Shown: piece after piece, positions 43,355-52,474 of the stretch | Numbering within the stretch: position 1 is the first letter of the stretch | Layout: each line of letters begins with the position of its first letter | NCBI GenBank assembly: GCA_934202525.1 | Contig: CAKPYB010000001.1 | Location: forward strand, 62,001-126,000 | Origin: an uncultured Prevotella sp. | GTDB taxonomy: Bacteria; Bacteroidota; Bacteroidia; Bacteroidales; Bacteroidaceae | Reading direction: 5' to 3' | Length of the DNA: 64,000 bases | Notes under the pieces: generated by a model | Seen by the model: the letters and a program-made list of their open reading frames with translations, nothing else | The model's database searches: none | Told to the model about the DNA's origin: nothing | Translations under genes and position numbers: made by a program

Positions 43355-45313
43355 TTAGTCATCAATAAATCTCACTTTATCCCATAAACTTTCCCAATAG
43401 ACATCACCAAAAGTTGTATGTTTCTTTACTGGTACAAAAAGAATGGAAGACACTATTGCCAAAAAGACACCATAAATAACGACAGCACGAATTACCAAGT
43501 TATGTACCTTAGCACAAGTATCATATTTTTTCGAAGCTAATAGAGTACCTCCAAGTTCTTTCTGTACCAACATTATATCACGCTTTGTTCTTTCATCAGA
43601 ATACAGATACTCAGAGTCATTTGATGCACGATAAGCATCAAACTCTCTATCATATTCTGGTTTTAGCCGATTGGTTGAACTTAGCACACGATAAGCTTCC
43701 TGAATATTATGTTTATAAGTTTCACCATACAAACTATAATCTATACCGGAATTATATTTAGTCATAGCTTTATTAAATGCCTTATCTATGTCCTCCTCAG
43801 AGGCAGATCTGTCAATATTCAACAACAAATAATAATCCTTGAATATACCCAAGCCATCCCCTTTCAACTCATTTCCATCTTTATGTATATCTCCATGACT
43901 CCAATTAGAGAAATTGCGTATTTCCATCAACAACAAAGTTATTAACGAAACAGGTAATATATAAATGAGTACACCTATGCCTAATGGTGAACTACCCAAC
44001 ACAAAAAGTGGATATACCAAAAAGACTACAATGCTTTTATATTCTGCATCTGTAACATGTCTATTATACAAATATTTCTTTACACTTTTCGGTACCAAAT
44101 AATCAAATGTGTTTTCTGCTCTACTCTTACCGTATATTATAGTAAAAACACTTGTGATAGTTGCGCCCAAGAATAGACAGAACATACACCACCAATAAAA
44201 ATCTTGCATAAACACGCCTATACATATACCATAAATCTCAGTAAAGACACATAGCATATCCAATATGCCCAATACCAACATACAACGGCACAAGATGCTT
44301 TTTTGCCTTGACAATATTGTATTAGTTCTTAACAAATGCCTTGGCATAAGCAGACAAATAAGAATAAAAACTAAAAAGATAAAAGCACTTAAAACAAACA
44401 ACAAGAGTTTGCCATTCACACTGTCATTAAAATCTCCGAGATAAAACGTGGTAAAACCTTTCATTATCCACTGAGACTTTTCTTCCAACTGATGTTCACT
44501 ACGGACTTCAAGCATATAAGCTTTTCTATTAGCAAAAAATATGCTTCTCAAAACAGGTTTACCTTCTTGATCTTTAGTCGAATAAGCAATAGCTTTTCTG
44601 TTAGTTGGCAAAATCTTACCATAAAAAGTAGCCCAATAATTATCATAGACAATTTTTCTCTGCGCTGGTGAAAACATATAGTGCTTATATACTTCCAGCT
44701 CTTTTGCAAATAGAAGAGTTTGCTTTTCATAAACAGAATCTGTTGCATTAGCCGAAATTAATTCTGACATGTCAAAAGTAACTAAAGAGTAAGAATATTC
44801 AAATGGGATTTTCTTGACCTTATAATCCCAATATGGTTCTTTTACATATTTTGTTCTCTTTTCTTCATCGTACTCTATATTACCAAAATAATCTCTTCTT
44901 GGGATATTTACGGTATAATAAACCAATCTGTCTCTATATGCCACATAATTTTGCCAATATTCATATTTTCCTTCACCTACCTCAGAAAAAGAAGACAAAA
45001 ACTTACCATTAGGAATAGGACCTATCTCACGCAAGAAATCAGAATTGTCCTTGGTTGCTCTATTTTTGAAAAGACTTCGTGTTTTCAATGCAGATATTTG
45101 CTCTTTTTCCAAGTTGTCAAAAAACTTAATATTATGTTTTTTGAGATCCATTTGTTCTTTCAAACTAACAGAAGTTATTGCTATATACACTATAGCAATA
45201 ACAGATATTACCAATAATACGACTACTATGAAAATTCCAGAAAAAGCCCTCTTTCCATTTTTTTTTCTTTCAGAGGATTGAATATTCCCTTTTAGTATAT
45301 TAAGCATCACCAA
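43355..45313 (-). CDS. Large membrane protein with degenerate J-like domain
   Basis: 652 residues (650 if the ATG at 45307 is used). One N-terminal helix (about 26-48) leads into an extracytoplasmic domain (about 50-295) with many Tyr/Lys/Arg residues. A block of about six helices follows (about 298-470). Then comes a J-like domain (about 490-565: YYLLLNIDRSASEEDIDKAF...EAYRVLSSTNR) and a last helix (about 605-632). Where DnaJ has HPD the sequence reads NSG, so canonical Hsp70 stimulation is unlikely. It is the first gene of the AT-rich cluster. Confidence 0.7.
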   Translation of the reverse strand: MVMLNILKGNIQSSERKKNGKRAFSGIFIVVVLLVISVIAIVYIAITSVSLKEQMDLKKHNIKFFDNLEKEQISALKTRSLFKNRATKDNSDFLREIGPIPNGKFLSSFSEVGEGKYEYWQNYVAYRDRLVYYTVNIPRRDYFGNIEYDEEKRTKYVKEPYWDYKVKKIPFEYSYSLVTFDMSELISANATDSVYEKQTLLFAKELEVYKHYMFSPAQRKIVYDNYWATFYGKILPTNRKAIAYSTKDQEGKPVLRSIFFANRKAYMLEVRSEHQLEEKSQWIMKGFTTFYLGDFNDSVNGKLLLFVLSAFIFLVFILICLLMPRHLLRTNTILSRQKSILCRCMLVLGILDMLCVFTEIYGICIGVFMQDFYWWCMFCLFLGATITSVFTIIYGKSRAENTFDYLVPKSVKKYLYNRHVTDAEYKSIVVFLVYPLFVLGSSPLGIGVLIYILPVSLITLLLMEIRNFSNWSHGDIHKDGNELKGDGLGIFKDYYLLLNIDRSASEEDIDKAFNKAMTKYNSGIDYSLYGETYKHNIQEAYRVLSSTNRLKPEYDREFDAYRASNDSEYLYSDERTKRDIMLVQKELGGTLLASKKYDTCAKVHNLVIRAVVIYGVFLAIVSSILFVPVKKHTTFGDVYWESLWDKVRFIDD

Positions 45314-45396
45314 TAGCTCCTTATTCCCTTTTCAGTCCTATAAGGTCTTTTTGTTAAACAGAGAAGCGTGAACTGCAATGCCCACATCTCAATACC

Positions 45397-45505
45397 GGAG
45401 GCCCTAGGAAAGCCCATACTCATAGATGCAACAATAGCAGCCCACGCTATACGTGAGAACCACTATGCTATCTTAGAGTATGTCGGGAAATTTCCTAGGT
45501 TTCCA
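45397..45505. repeat. Structured imperfect palindrome of about 110 bp
   Basis: Four nested helices are visible: 45403-45411 with 45491-45499 (9 bp, CCTAGGAAA/TTTCCTAGG), 45415-45421 with 45476-45482 (7 bp), 45434-45439 with 45466-45471 (6 bp) and 45443-45446 with 45452-45455 (4 bp). No supported ORF crosses it. It could be a structured RNA on either strand or a mobile-element end. The rest of the gap, 45314-45396 and 45506-45671, shows no gene. Confidence 0.6.
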
Positions 45506-45671
45506 GTACTTCGATAAGCATAACGCTTCTTAAATCTCAAAAATCAGTGGAAAGGGAATACACCCTATCCGAATGCAAAGATATAAAATACTTCCGTAAC
45601 TTCCAAACATTTTCGCACTTTTCTTTGTTTTCGGTGGCAACTTTCTTATTCAATCGCCAGCACAACAACAT

Positions 45672-45728
45672 CTTAACAATATTGTAACACCTGTTTAAAT
45701 CGCCTGTAACATCGTACTCGTACCTTTG
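45672..45728 (+). promoter_or_regulatory. Probable Pho-box array and promoter of the phosphate transporter
   Basis: CTTAACA (45672), TGTAACA (45683), TTTAAAT (45694) and TGTAACA (45705) recur at exactly 11 bp. The last ends 9 bases before the -7 box TACCTTTG (45721-45728). Seven-base repeats at 11-bp steps are the PhoB/PhoP operator layout, and TTAACA is the B. subtilis PhoP word. There is no TTTG -33. Confidence 0.65.
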
Positions 45729-45813
45729 CACCCAGAAAAGCAAGGGGAGAAATGTATCTAGCTATGTTGAGATCCCCCCTATATAATAAGGTATATAAAC
45801 AATAGTAAAATAT

Positions 45814-48060
45814 ATGGGTACAATTTATTTATGTATTGTGATCTTCCTGCTCTGTTTAGCAGTGTTTGATCTCTTCGTAGGAGTCAGCAACGATGCTGTC
45901 AACTTCCTGCAATCTGCCATCGGAGCTAAGGTGGCTAAGTTTCGCACGGTGCTGATTATCGCATCCTGCGGTGTAGTACTAGGTGCCATCATGTCATCGG
46001 GAATGATGGATATCGCCCGACATGGTATCATGAGTCCTGACCACTTTACATTCGAAGAGGTAATGACGCTCTTCCTGGCGGTCATGGTGACTGATGTCAT
46101 CATCCTGGATGTGTTCAACACCTTAGGTATGCCAACCTCTACTACCGTCTCTCTGGTATTCGAGCTGCTGGGTGGTGCTTTCATCCTCGCTACATTGAAG
46201 ATGTATGGCGACGATAGCCTCAACTATGGCGTATTGCTCAATAGCAACAAGGCGTTGGAGGTAATCATGGGTATCTTCTCATCTGTCATCATCGCCTTCG
46301 TGTTTGGTGCCTTGGTGATGTGGCTTTCCCGTATCATCTTCACCTTCAACTACCGCAAGCACAGCCGCTACAGTATCGCCATCTTCGGCGGTATCGCCTT
46401 TACAGCCCTCTCTTACTTCATCTTTATGAAGGGTTTGGGCAAGAGTCCTTACTTGCCTGCTGAGGTGCGCGATTACATCGACCAGAATCTCGGTTTCCTC
46501 ATCTGCATCACCTTCGTGGTATCTGCTGTTGTGATGGAATTCCTGCACCTCTGCCGTATCAACATCTTCAAGTTTACGGTGCTGATGGGTACTTTCGCCC
46601 TGGCTATGGCTTTCGCTGGTAACGACCTGGTAAACTTCATCGGTGTGCCTCTGGCTGGTCTCTCTTCTTATCAGGACTATATGGCAAATGCCAACGGTGC
46701 TGCGCCAGACCAGTTTATGATGACTTCATTGATGGAGAGTGCCAAGACCACTCCTGGCTTCCTGCTTGCTGCCGGTGCCGTGATGATTATCGCCATGGCG
46801 ACATCCAAGAAGGCACAGAACGTAATCAAGACTTCTGTTGACTTGAGCCGTCAGGACGAGGGCGATGAGATGTTCGGCAGTTCTTCTGCAGCCCGCGTGA
46901 TTGTACGCAACTGCCAGGCTACAGATTCTTGGTTGAAGCAGTTTATGCCAAAAGCTCTGATGAACTGGATCAACAGCCGTTTCGACAAGAACGATGTTGA
47001 GTTGGAAGAGAGTGCTGCTTTCGACGTGGTTCGTGCAGCCGTTAACCTGGTACTTGCTTCTATGCTTATCACCATCGGTACCAACCTCAAGTTGCCTCTC
47101 TCTACCACCTACGTTACCTTCATGGTAGCTATGGGTTCTTCACTTGCTGATAGAGCATGGAGCCGCGAGAGTGCCGTATTCCGTGTAACAGGTGTATTGA
47201 GTGTAATCGGTGGTTGGTTCATCACAGCCGGTGTAGCTTTCGCAGCCTGCGGTGTTGTTTGTCTCGTCATGCACTTCGGTGGTGTGGGCATCCAGGCTTG
47301 CTTCATGGGCTTGGTTATCTACCTGCTCATCCGCAGCAACATCCAGTATAACAAGAAGGCTAAGGAGGAGAGCAAGAGCAGTACCTTCCAGCTGATGATG
47401 CGTTCCCGCGACCCGGAGATTGTATGGGATTTGCTCCGCCGTCAGGTTTCACGCACCCAGTCTTACGTCTGCCACTTCGCCCTGAACGAGTTCAACCAGA
47501 TTATGGACGGTCTTGCCAACGAGAATACCCGCGACCTTCGTCATGCCAACAAGGAGTTGAAGAAGGAACAGGATATGCTGAAGAAGTTCCGCCGTCAGGA
47601 GATGCTCGGTTTGAAGAAATCGCCTATCGAGGTAGCCATCGAGCGCAACACCTGGTTCCATCTGGGTGCCAACAGCAACCAGCAGTTTATCTACTCTCTG
47701 CGCCGTATGCTCGACCCAATCAAGGAACATGTTGACAACAACTTCAATCCGCTTCCTGCTGAATATATCAAGGAGTTTGCGCCTGTACGCCAGAAGATCA
47801 ACGATCTGATGCGCATGAGCTGCGAACTGATTGAGACCGGCAGATATGACAGCTATCGCGAGATTCTTGCCGAGGCAGATGCCTGCAAAGACGAGCTCTC
47901 TGTTCTCCGCAAGAAGCATATCGACCGCATCCAGCACATGACTGACAATACGCTGATGCAGATTTCTCTGGTTTATCTCAACGTACTGCAGGAGAGTCAG
48001 GAATTCCTGAGTGTGATGAGGCATCAGTTAAGAGCTGCAAAGAAGTTTATGGAAAAGTAA
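45814..48060 (+). CDS. PiT-family inorganic phosphate transporter with PhoU-like C-terminus
   Basis: 748 residues, longer than ordinary PiT proteins. The membrane part (about 1-510) has the two PiT signatures GVSNDAVNFLQSAIG and GNDLVNFIGVPLAG, plus LGMPTSTTVSLVFELLGG and the repeat LPLSTTYVTFMVAMGSSLADRAW. The C-terminal 240 residues are helical and charged like PhoU/DUF47, and probably regulate transport. It imports phosphate with a cation at the inner membrane. The upstream 11-bp repeats suggest control by phosphate starvation. Confidence 0.92.
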   Translation: MGTIYLCIVIFLLCLAVFDLFVGVSNDAVNFLQSAIGAKVAKFRTVLIIASCGVVLGAIMSSGMMDIARHGIMSPDHFTFEEVMTLFLAVMVTDVIILDVFNTLGMPTSTTVSLVFELLGGAFILATLKMYGDDSLNYGVLLNSNKALEVIMGIFSSVIIAFVFGALVMWLSRIIFTFNYRKHSRYSIAIFGGIAFTALSYFIFMKGLGKSPYLPAEVRDYIDQNLGFLICITFVVSAVVMEFLHLCRINIFKFTVLMGTFALAMAFAGNDLVNFIGVPLAGLSSYQDYMANANGAAPDQFMMTSLMESAKTTPGFLLAAGAVMIIAMATSKKAQNVIKTSVDLSRQDEGDEMFGSSSAARVIVRNCQATDSWLKQFMPKALMNWINSRFDKNDVELEESAAFDVVRAAVNLVLASMLITIGTNLKLPLSTTYVTFMVAMGSSLADRAWSRESAVFRVTGVLSVIGGWFITAGVAFAACGVVCLVMHFGGVGIQACFMGLVIYLLIRSNIQYNKKAKEESKSSTFQLMMRSRDPEIVWDLLRRQVSRTQSYVCHFALNEFNQIMDGLANENTRDLRHANKELKKEQDMLKKFRRQEMLGLKKSPIEVAIERNTWFHLGANSNQQFIYSLRRMLDPIKEHVDNNFNPLPAEYIKEFAPVRQKINDLMRMSCELIETGRYDSYREILAEADACKDELSVLRKKHIDRIQHMTDNTLMQISLVYLNVLQESQEFLSVMRHQLRAAKKFMEK

Positions 48061-48244
48061 ATTTTCTCTGACATCTTGTCATGAAACAACTTTTTGGTAT
48101 ATCTGTTGCTTAATGACAGATGACAGCGGATAACAAGAGTGTTATTTCGCTATCACAATATAATCTGAAAAGGTTAGTTTCTCATAGGTTAAGATTGTTA
48201 GGTTTAGTTTTTAGAAAAAAGTTTTAGGTTTTTAGTTAGATAAG

Positions 48245-48285
48245 GGCTCCAAGTGCTAGTGATTAGTATTTGGAGCCATTTTTTT
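48245..48285 (+). terminator. Rho-independent terminator after the phosphate transporter
   Basis: Stem GGCTCCAA/TTGGAGCC followed by ATTTTTTT. Bases 48061-48244 show no gene. Confidence 0.8.
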
Positions 48286-48294
48286 GCCCAAATA

Positions 48295-48326
48295 TTTGGC
48301 TATTAGGAAGAAAAGTTGTAATTTTG
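48295..48326 (+). promoter_or_regulatory. Promoter of the queuosine operon
   Basis: TTTG (48295-48298), 20 bases, TAATTTTG (48319-48326), full consensus. Confidence 0.75.
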
Positions 48327-48363
48327 CAGCCGATTTCTGAAAAGAATCATCATATTCAATAAC

Positions 48364-48395
48364 CCGAGTGCTTGGTAAACCTCGTAAAAAACAAG
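48364..48395 (+). promoter_or_regulatory. preQ1-I-like riboswitch
   Basis: An H-type pseudoknot can be drawn. P1 is CGAG (48365-48368) with CTCG (48381-48384). P2 is loop bases CTTG (48371-48374) with tail CAAG (48392-48395), joined by the A-rich strand TAAAAAA. The C at 48380 sits where the preQ1-pairing C of class I lies. P2 ends 3 bases before the ATG of a queuosine-precursor transporter, so control would be translational. Confidence 0.6.
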
Positions 48396-48398
48396 AAA

Positions 48399-49091
48399 AT
48401 GGACAAGAAAAAAACTCAAGTGAGCGTGCTGTTTATGCTTTTCAGCATCCTCTTCTGCGTTTGCCTGATTGCAGCAAACGTACTCGAAACAAAGCAAATC
48501 GCCTTCGGGCCAGTTTCCCTTACCGGTGGACTTATCGTATTCCCTGTAAGCTACATCATCAACGATGTGGTATGTGAAGTATGGGGCTATCAGAAAGCGC
48601 GTCTGTTGATCTGGACCGGCTTTGCGATGAACTTCTTCTTCGTGGCGCTGGGTGCTATCTGCGATGCCATTCCTGCAGCGCCTTATTGGACCAACGATGC
48701 CGGTTTTCATGCCATCTTCGGTCTGGCACCCCGCATTGCAGCAGCCTCTTTCGTAGCCTTCATCATCGGTTCATTTGCCAATGCCTATGTAATGAGCGTG
48801 ATGAAAATCCGCGATGGTGGCAAGCATTTCTCTGCCCGTGCCATCCTCAGTACCATTGCCGGTGAGAGTTGCGACAGTCTTATCTTCTTCCCACTTGCCT
48901 TGGGCGGTGTGGTGCCTGCATCAGAATTGCCTTGGCTCATGCTCTGGCAGGTGATACTGAAGACAGCCTACGAGATTGTGGTATTGCCTCTGACCATCCG
49001 TGTAGTGAAATACGTGAAGAAGCATGAAGGTGAAGATGCATACGACAATAACATCTCCTACAATGTATTCAAGATCTTCAGCCTCGGCTAA
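48399..49091 (+). CDS. Queuosine precursor transporter (YhhQ family)
   Basis: 230 residues from the ATG at 48399; an in-frame TTG at 48372 would lie inside the riboswitch. About six membrane helices and the family signatures ANVLETKQIAFG, GGLIVFPVSYIINDVVCEVWGY and RAILSTIAGESCDSLIFFPLA are visible. These proteins import preQ0/preQ1 or queuine. queF lies 40 bases downstream, which supports the assignment. Confidence 0.93.
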   Translation: MDKKKTQVSVLFMLFSILFCVCLIAANVLETKQIAFGPVSLTGGLIVFPVSYIINDVVCEVWGYQKARLLIWTGFAMNFFFVALGAICDAIPAAPYWTNDAGFHAIFGLAPRIAAASFVAFIIGSFANAYVMSVMKIRDGGKHFSARAILSTIAGESCDSLIFFPLALGGVVPASELPWLMLWQVILKTAYEIVVLPLTIRVVKYVKKHEGEDAYDNNISYNVFKIFSLG

Positions 49092-49131
49092 AAGACATCA
49101 GTAAATAGCAAACATTAAAACATTACCAAGC

Positions 49132-49587
49132 GTGGATAGAAAAGAAGATGGTCTTCAGGCATTAGGTGCCAAGACTACATATAGAATGGATTATGCGCCA
49201 GAAGTGCTCGAGACTTTCGTGAACAAGCATCCTGGCAATGATTACTGGGTACGTTTCAACTGCCCTGAGTTTACATCACTCTGCCCTATTACGGGTCAGC
49301 CAGATTTCGCAGAGATTCGCATCAGCTATATTCCTGACGTAAAGATGGTAGAGAGCAAGAGTCTGAAACTTTATCTCTTCAGTTTCCGCAACCATGGCGA
49401 CTTCCATGAAGACTGCGTGAACATCATCATGAAGGATCTCATCAAGCTGATGGACCCTAAATATATAGAGGTAACAGGCATCTTTACTCCTCGTGGCGGC
49501 ATCAGCATCTGGCCGTATGCCAACTATGGCAAGCCAGGCACCAAATACGAGAAACTGGCAGAGCAGAGATTCGCTACTCACGAATAA
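49132..49587 (+). CDS. queF: NADPH-dependent 7-cyano-7-deazaguanine reductase
   Basis: 151 residues with a GTG start, the short (type I) QueF form. The catalytic Cys is in [17 protein letters not shown] (near residue 49), followed by the QueF motif [21 protein letters not shown] and [16 protein letters not shown]. It reduces the nitrile of preQ0 to preQ1 for tRNA queuosine. Second gene of the riboswitch-controlled pair. Confidence 0.96.
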   Translation: MDRKEDGLQALGAKTTYRMDYAPEVLETFVNKHPGNDYWVRFNCPEFTSLCPITGQPDFAEIRISYIPDVKMVESKSLKLYLFSFRNHGDFHEDCVNIIMKDLIKLMDPKYIEVTGIFTPRGGISIWPYANYGKPGTKYEKLAEQRFATHE

Positions 49588-49596
49588 AAAACAAGA

Positions 49597-49636
49597 AACC
49601 TCGGAAGATTGCTTTTATGCTTCTTCCGAGGTTTTT
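49597..49636. terminator. Bidirectional terminator between queF and menB
   Basis: Perfect 12-bp arms AACCTCGGAAGA/TCTTCCGAGGTT with T-runs on both sides. Confidence 0.85.
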
Positions 49637-49656
49637 ATTGTTTATAGCTGATGAAA

Positions 49657-50478
49657 TTATGGGAACTGAGGATAATCCTCGAAGCGAGGCTTGCGCTTCT
49701 CAAGGAACGCCTTGCCACCTTCCTGAGCCTCATCCATCGTATAATAGAGCATCGTGGCATCGCCAGCCAACTCCTGAATACCAGCCTGACCATCCAGTTC
49801 GGCATTCAAGCCAGCCTTGATCATACGGAGTGCCAGAGGCGAACGTTCCATCATGATTTCAGCCCACTCTACACAGGTATCTTCCAACTTTTCTAGAGGC
49901 ACCACCTTGTTCACCATTCCCATCTCTTCAGCCTCCTTGGCAGAATACTGCTTGCAGAGGAACCAGATTTCACGAGCCTTCTTCTGACCCACCATTCGTG
50001 CCAGATAAGAAGAACCGAAACCGGCATCGAAGCTTCCTACCTTAGGACCGGTCTGTCCGAAGATGGCATTCTCTGAAGCGATGGTCAGGTCGCACATCAC
50101 ATGAAGCACATGACCGCCACCGATGGCATAACCATTCACCATAGCGATGACCGGCTTTGGCAAACGGCGAATCTGCATCTGCACATCGAGCACATTCAGG
50201 CGAGGCACACCATCGTTACCCACATAACCGCCTCGGCCCTTCACATGCATGTCACCTCCTGCACAGAATGCCTTATCACCAGCACCCGTCAGGATGACCA
50301 CGCGGATATCCAGACAGTCGCGGCAATAGTTGAATGCCTGTGCCATCTCCCAAGTGGTCAACGGCGTGAAGGCATTGCGGTAGCGCTCACGGTTGATGGT
50401 AATCTTAGCGATATGATTATACTCCTCGAAGATGATTTCCTTGAAATCAAAACCTTCTATCTTTTTCCATTCTCTCAT
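49657..50478 (-). CDS. menB: 1,4-dihydroxy-2-naphthoyl-CoA synthase
   Basis: 273 residues, crotonase fold. The oxyanion-hole segment [21 protein letters not shown] and the [34 protein letters not shown] signatures are typical of MenB. It cyclises succinylbenzoyl-CoA in menaquinone synthesis. It is the last gene of menI-menF-menD-menB. The ATG is preceded by the AAAGTTC, AAAGTAA words also seen before purC. Confidence 0.96.
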   Translation of the reverse strand: MREWKKIEGFDFKEIIFEEYNHIAKITINRERYRNAFTPLTTWEMAQAFNYCRDCLDIRVVILTGAGDKAFCAGGDMHVKGRGGYVGNDGVPRLNVLDVQMQIRRLPKPVIAMVNGYAIGGGHVLHVMCDLTIASENAIFGQTGPKVGSFDAGFGSSYLARMVGQKKAREIWFLCKQYSAKEAEEMGMVNKVVPLEKLEDTCVEWAEIMMERSPLALRMIKAGLNAELDGQAGIQELAGDATMLYYTMDEAQEGGKAFLEKRKPRFEDYPQFP

Positions 50479-50557
50479 TTTACTTTGAACTTTATGATTA
50501 CTATTTATCTTATTCTTTTGACAGAACTATCAGTTATAGTTCCTTACAGGTCCTCTA

Positions 50558-52366
50558 TCAGCACTTCTGAACGGCTTCCAGCATCTTGTTATCTACATCC
50601 ATATCTGTGAAAACCTCCAGGAGCATCGGGCGATCGCTCTCGGCATGAATCAATTGGCTGATGCCCTGTTCCATCTCTTCCATCGTATGAGCTGCGAGAT
50701 ATTTTACCTCATTCTGACTACAGATTCCTTCAGCCGTTGCATGATGCTTTGCCATTATCATTTCTCCACGAGCCTGACTCTCCTTTAACCCCTGGAACTT
50801 GCCAAAGATGGCACCGCCACCATTATTGAGCACGATGATACGGAGCTTGCCGTTCAGATTTCTATTCCAGAGCGCATTCTGGTCATAGAAGAAACTCAGG
50901 TCGCCGAGAACGCAGTATACATGCTTATCAGACTTGTTCTTGCACATCGAGAAGCCAACAGCCGCAGAAAGAGAACCTTCTATGCCGTTCACCCCACGAT
51001 TGCAGTAAACATGACGGTCGGCATACTGATTCATCAACCGGATGGCAGAACTGTTACCGGAGATGACGCTGCTCATCAGACCAGGAAGGAAAGTATCGAA
51101 TTCGCGGTCATAGATACCATCGTCCTGAGCATCTTTACCGCCTAAGGTGAACGCTTTGAAATTCTGAGGCTCAACCTTCTGAAGCTGGCTGAAGAATTCC
51201 TTTACGGTAGCCAGACTGCTGAACTCAGGCTTGAAGTTCTCTTTGCGTTCATAGCTTTTAGCCAACGCATCCATCCACAATTTGCGATAATCCTCCCAGT
51301 GGTTGTGCCAGCCAAAATTATCCAACCATGACATGGCATCACTGTTTGGCAAATCCATCACTTTAGTAAGATGCATGAACGTATCTTCGATATCAGCCTC
51401 TTGCGAGATTCGAATCTGCTCAACTCCTTTAAGCGAACGCAGATAAGATTTCAACTTCTTACTCACAATATGTCCACCTATATAAATCACCAGATCAGGG
51501 CGGAATCTTTCATCGTCCTTTATTTCGTCCAGCAAATTCTCGAAAGCGCCATACAGGGTGGTTTTATTCCAATCTTCTCCCAAATCTTCCTGAACCTTAT
51601 ATAGATAAGGTGGCATTGCCAGAGATTCCCATAATATTGGCATTCGGTCAATATAAGCCAACAAGCCTACATATTTTTCGGTATTGTCCAATTGTCCGAT
51701 TACCAACAATGGACGTTTGGCTTCTAACACACAATCAAAAGGGGTCTCATCATATGTGTCAGCATTTGCCCTGCAGTAAGCAACCTCTATCTTCCGCTCA
51801 ACAGGCAAAGCCTCTTTCGTAAACGAATAGAAAGGCTCAGAGATTGGCACATTGATGTGTACAGGTCCCTTTACCCGACCCATGCTTTTTAACAGCACTT
51901 CGTTGACCAATCGGTTGCAATACCAATGCATCTCTTCCTGCTGCTCCCCTTCGAACACTTCTGGCAGAGATACCGCTTTTCTTACCATCTGCCCCAAAGC
52001 ATCAGGCTGAGGAAGCGTCTGACCATCCAACTGGTTGATCCACTGTGCCGGTCTGTCGGCAGAAATCACTATGAGCGGGATATGCTGATAATAAGCCTCA
52101 GCTACTGCCGGATAAAGATTGAGCAATGCAGAACCCGAAGTCACACACACCACGACAGGCTGATAACCTTCAGCCATAGAAAGTCCAAGAGCTTGGAAGC
52201 CGGCGCTACGTTCGTCGGTTACAGGATAGCAAGTGATGTCTTCACACTCGTTGAGATTATGAACTATAGCTGCATTTCTGCTGCCCGGACACACTACAGC
52301 GTGGCGAACACCATGCGCTACCAGTAAACTTGTCAAAATATTGACGTTTTCTTTATTGCTATACAT
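50558..52366 (-). CDS. menD: SEPHCHC synthase (menaquinone pathway)
   Basis: 602 residues, thiamine-diphosphate enzyme. The N-terminal ThDP segment is HGVRHAVVCPGSRNAAI, followed by TDERSAGFQALGLS, ISADRPAQWINQLDGQTLPQ and the C-terminal metal site YCVLGDLSFFYDQNALWN. It adds 2-oxoglutarate-derived succinyl semialdehyde to isochorismate. It follows menF by 108 bases. Confidence 0.96.
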   Translation of the reverse strand: MYSNKENVNILTSLLVAHGVRHAVVCPGSRNAAIVHNLNECEDITCYPVTDERSAGFQALGLSMAEGYQPVVVCVTSGSALLNLYPAVAEAYYQHIPLIVISADRPAQWINQLDGQTLPQPDALGQMVRKAVSLPEVFEGEQQEEMHWYCNRLVNEVLLKSMGRVKGPVHINVPISEPFYSFTKEALPVERKIEVAYCRANADTYDETPFDCVLEAKRPLLVIGQLDNTEKYVGLLAYIDRMPILWESLAMPPYLYKVQEDLGEDWNKTTLYGAFENLLDEIKDDERFRPDLVIYIGGHIVSKKLKSYLRSLKGVEQIRISQEADIEDTFMHLTKVMDLPNSDAMSWLDNFGWHNHWEDYRKLWMDALAKSYERKENFKPEFSSLATVKEFFSQLQKVEPQNFKAFTLGGKDAQDDGIYDREFDTFLPGLMSSVISGNSSAIRLMNQYADRHVYCNRGVNGIEGSLSAAVGFSMCKNKSDKHVYCVLGDLSFFYDQNALWNRNLNGKLRIIVLNNGGGAIFGKFQGLKESQARGEMIMAKHHATAEGICSQNEVKYLAAHTMEEMEQGISQLIHAESDRPMLLEVFTDMDVDNKMLEAVQKC

Positions 52367-52474
52367 TTCACCTTATTTTTTTAGGTTATTTTAATATTTT
52401 CAGATTCTTGAAGAACCTTTGTCTTTAAGCATTATAAAATCAGAATGAATCCCTATCATTTCTCTGCAAGACCT

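Noticed and set aside
45537-45743. 68-codon minus-strand frame upstream of the phosphate transporter
   Set aside because: It covers the Pho-like array and promoter, with no recognisable domain.
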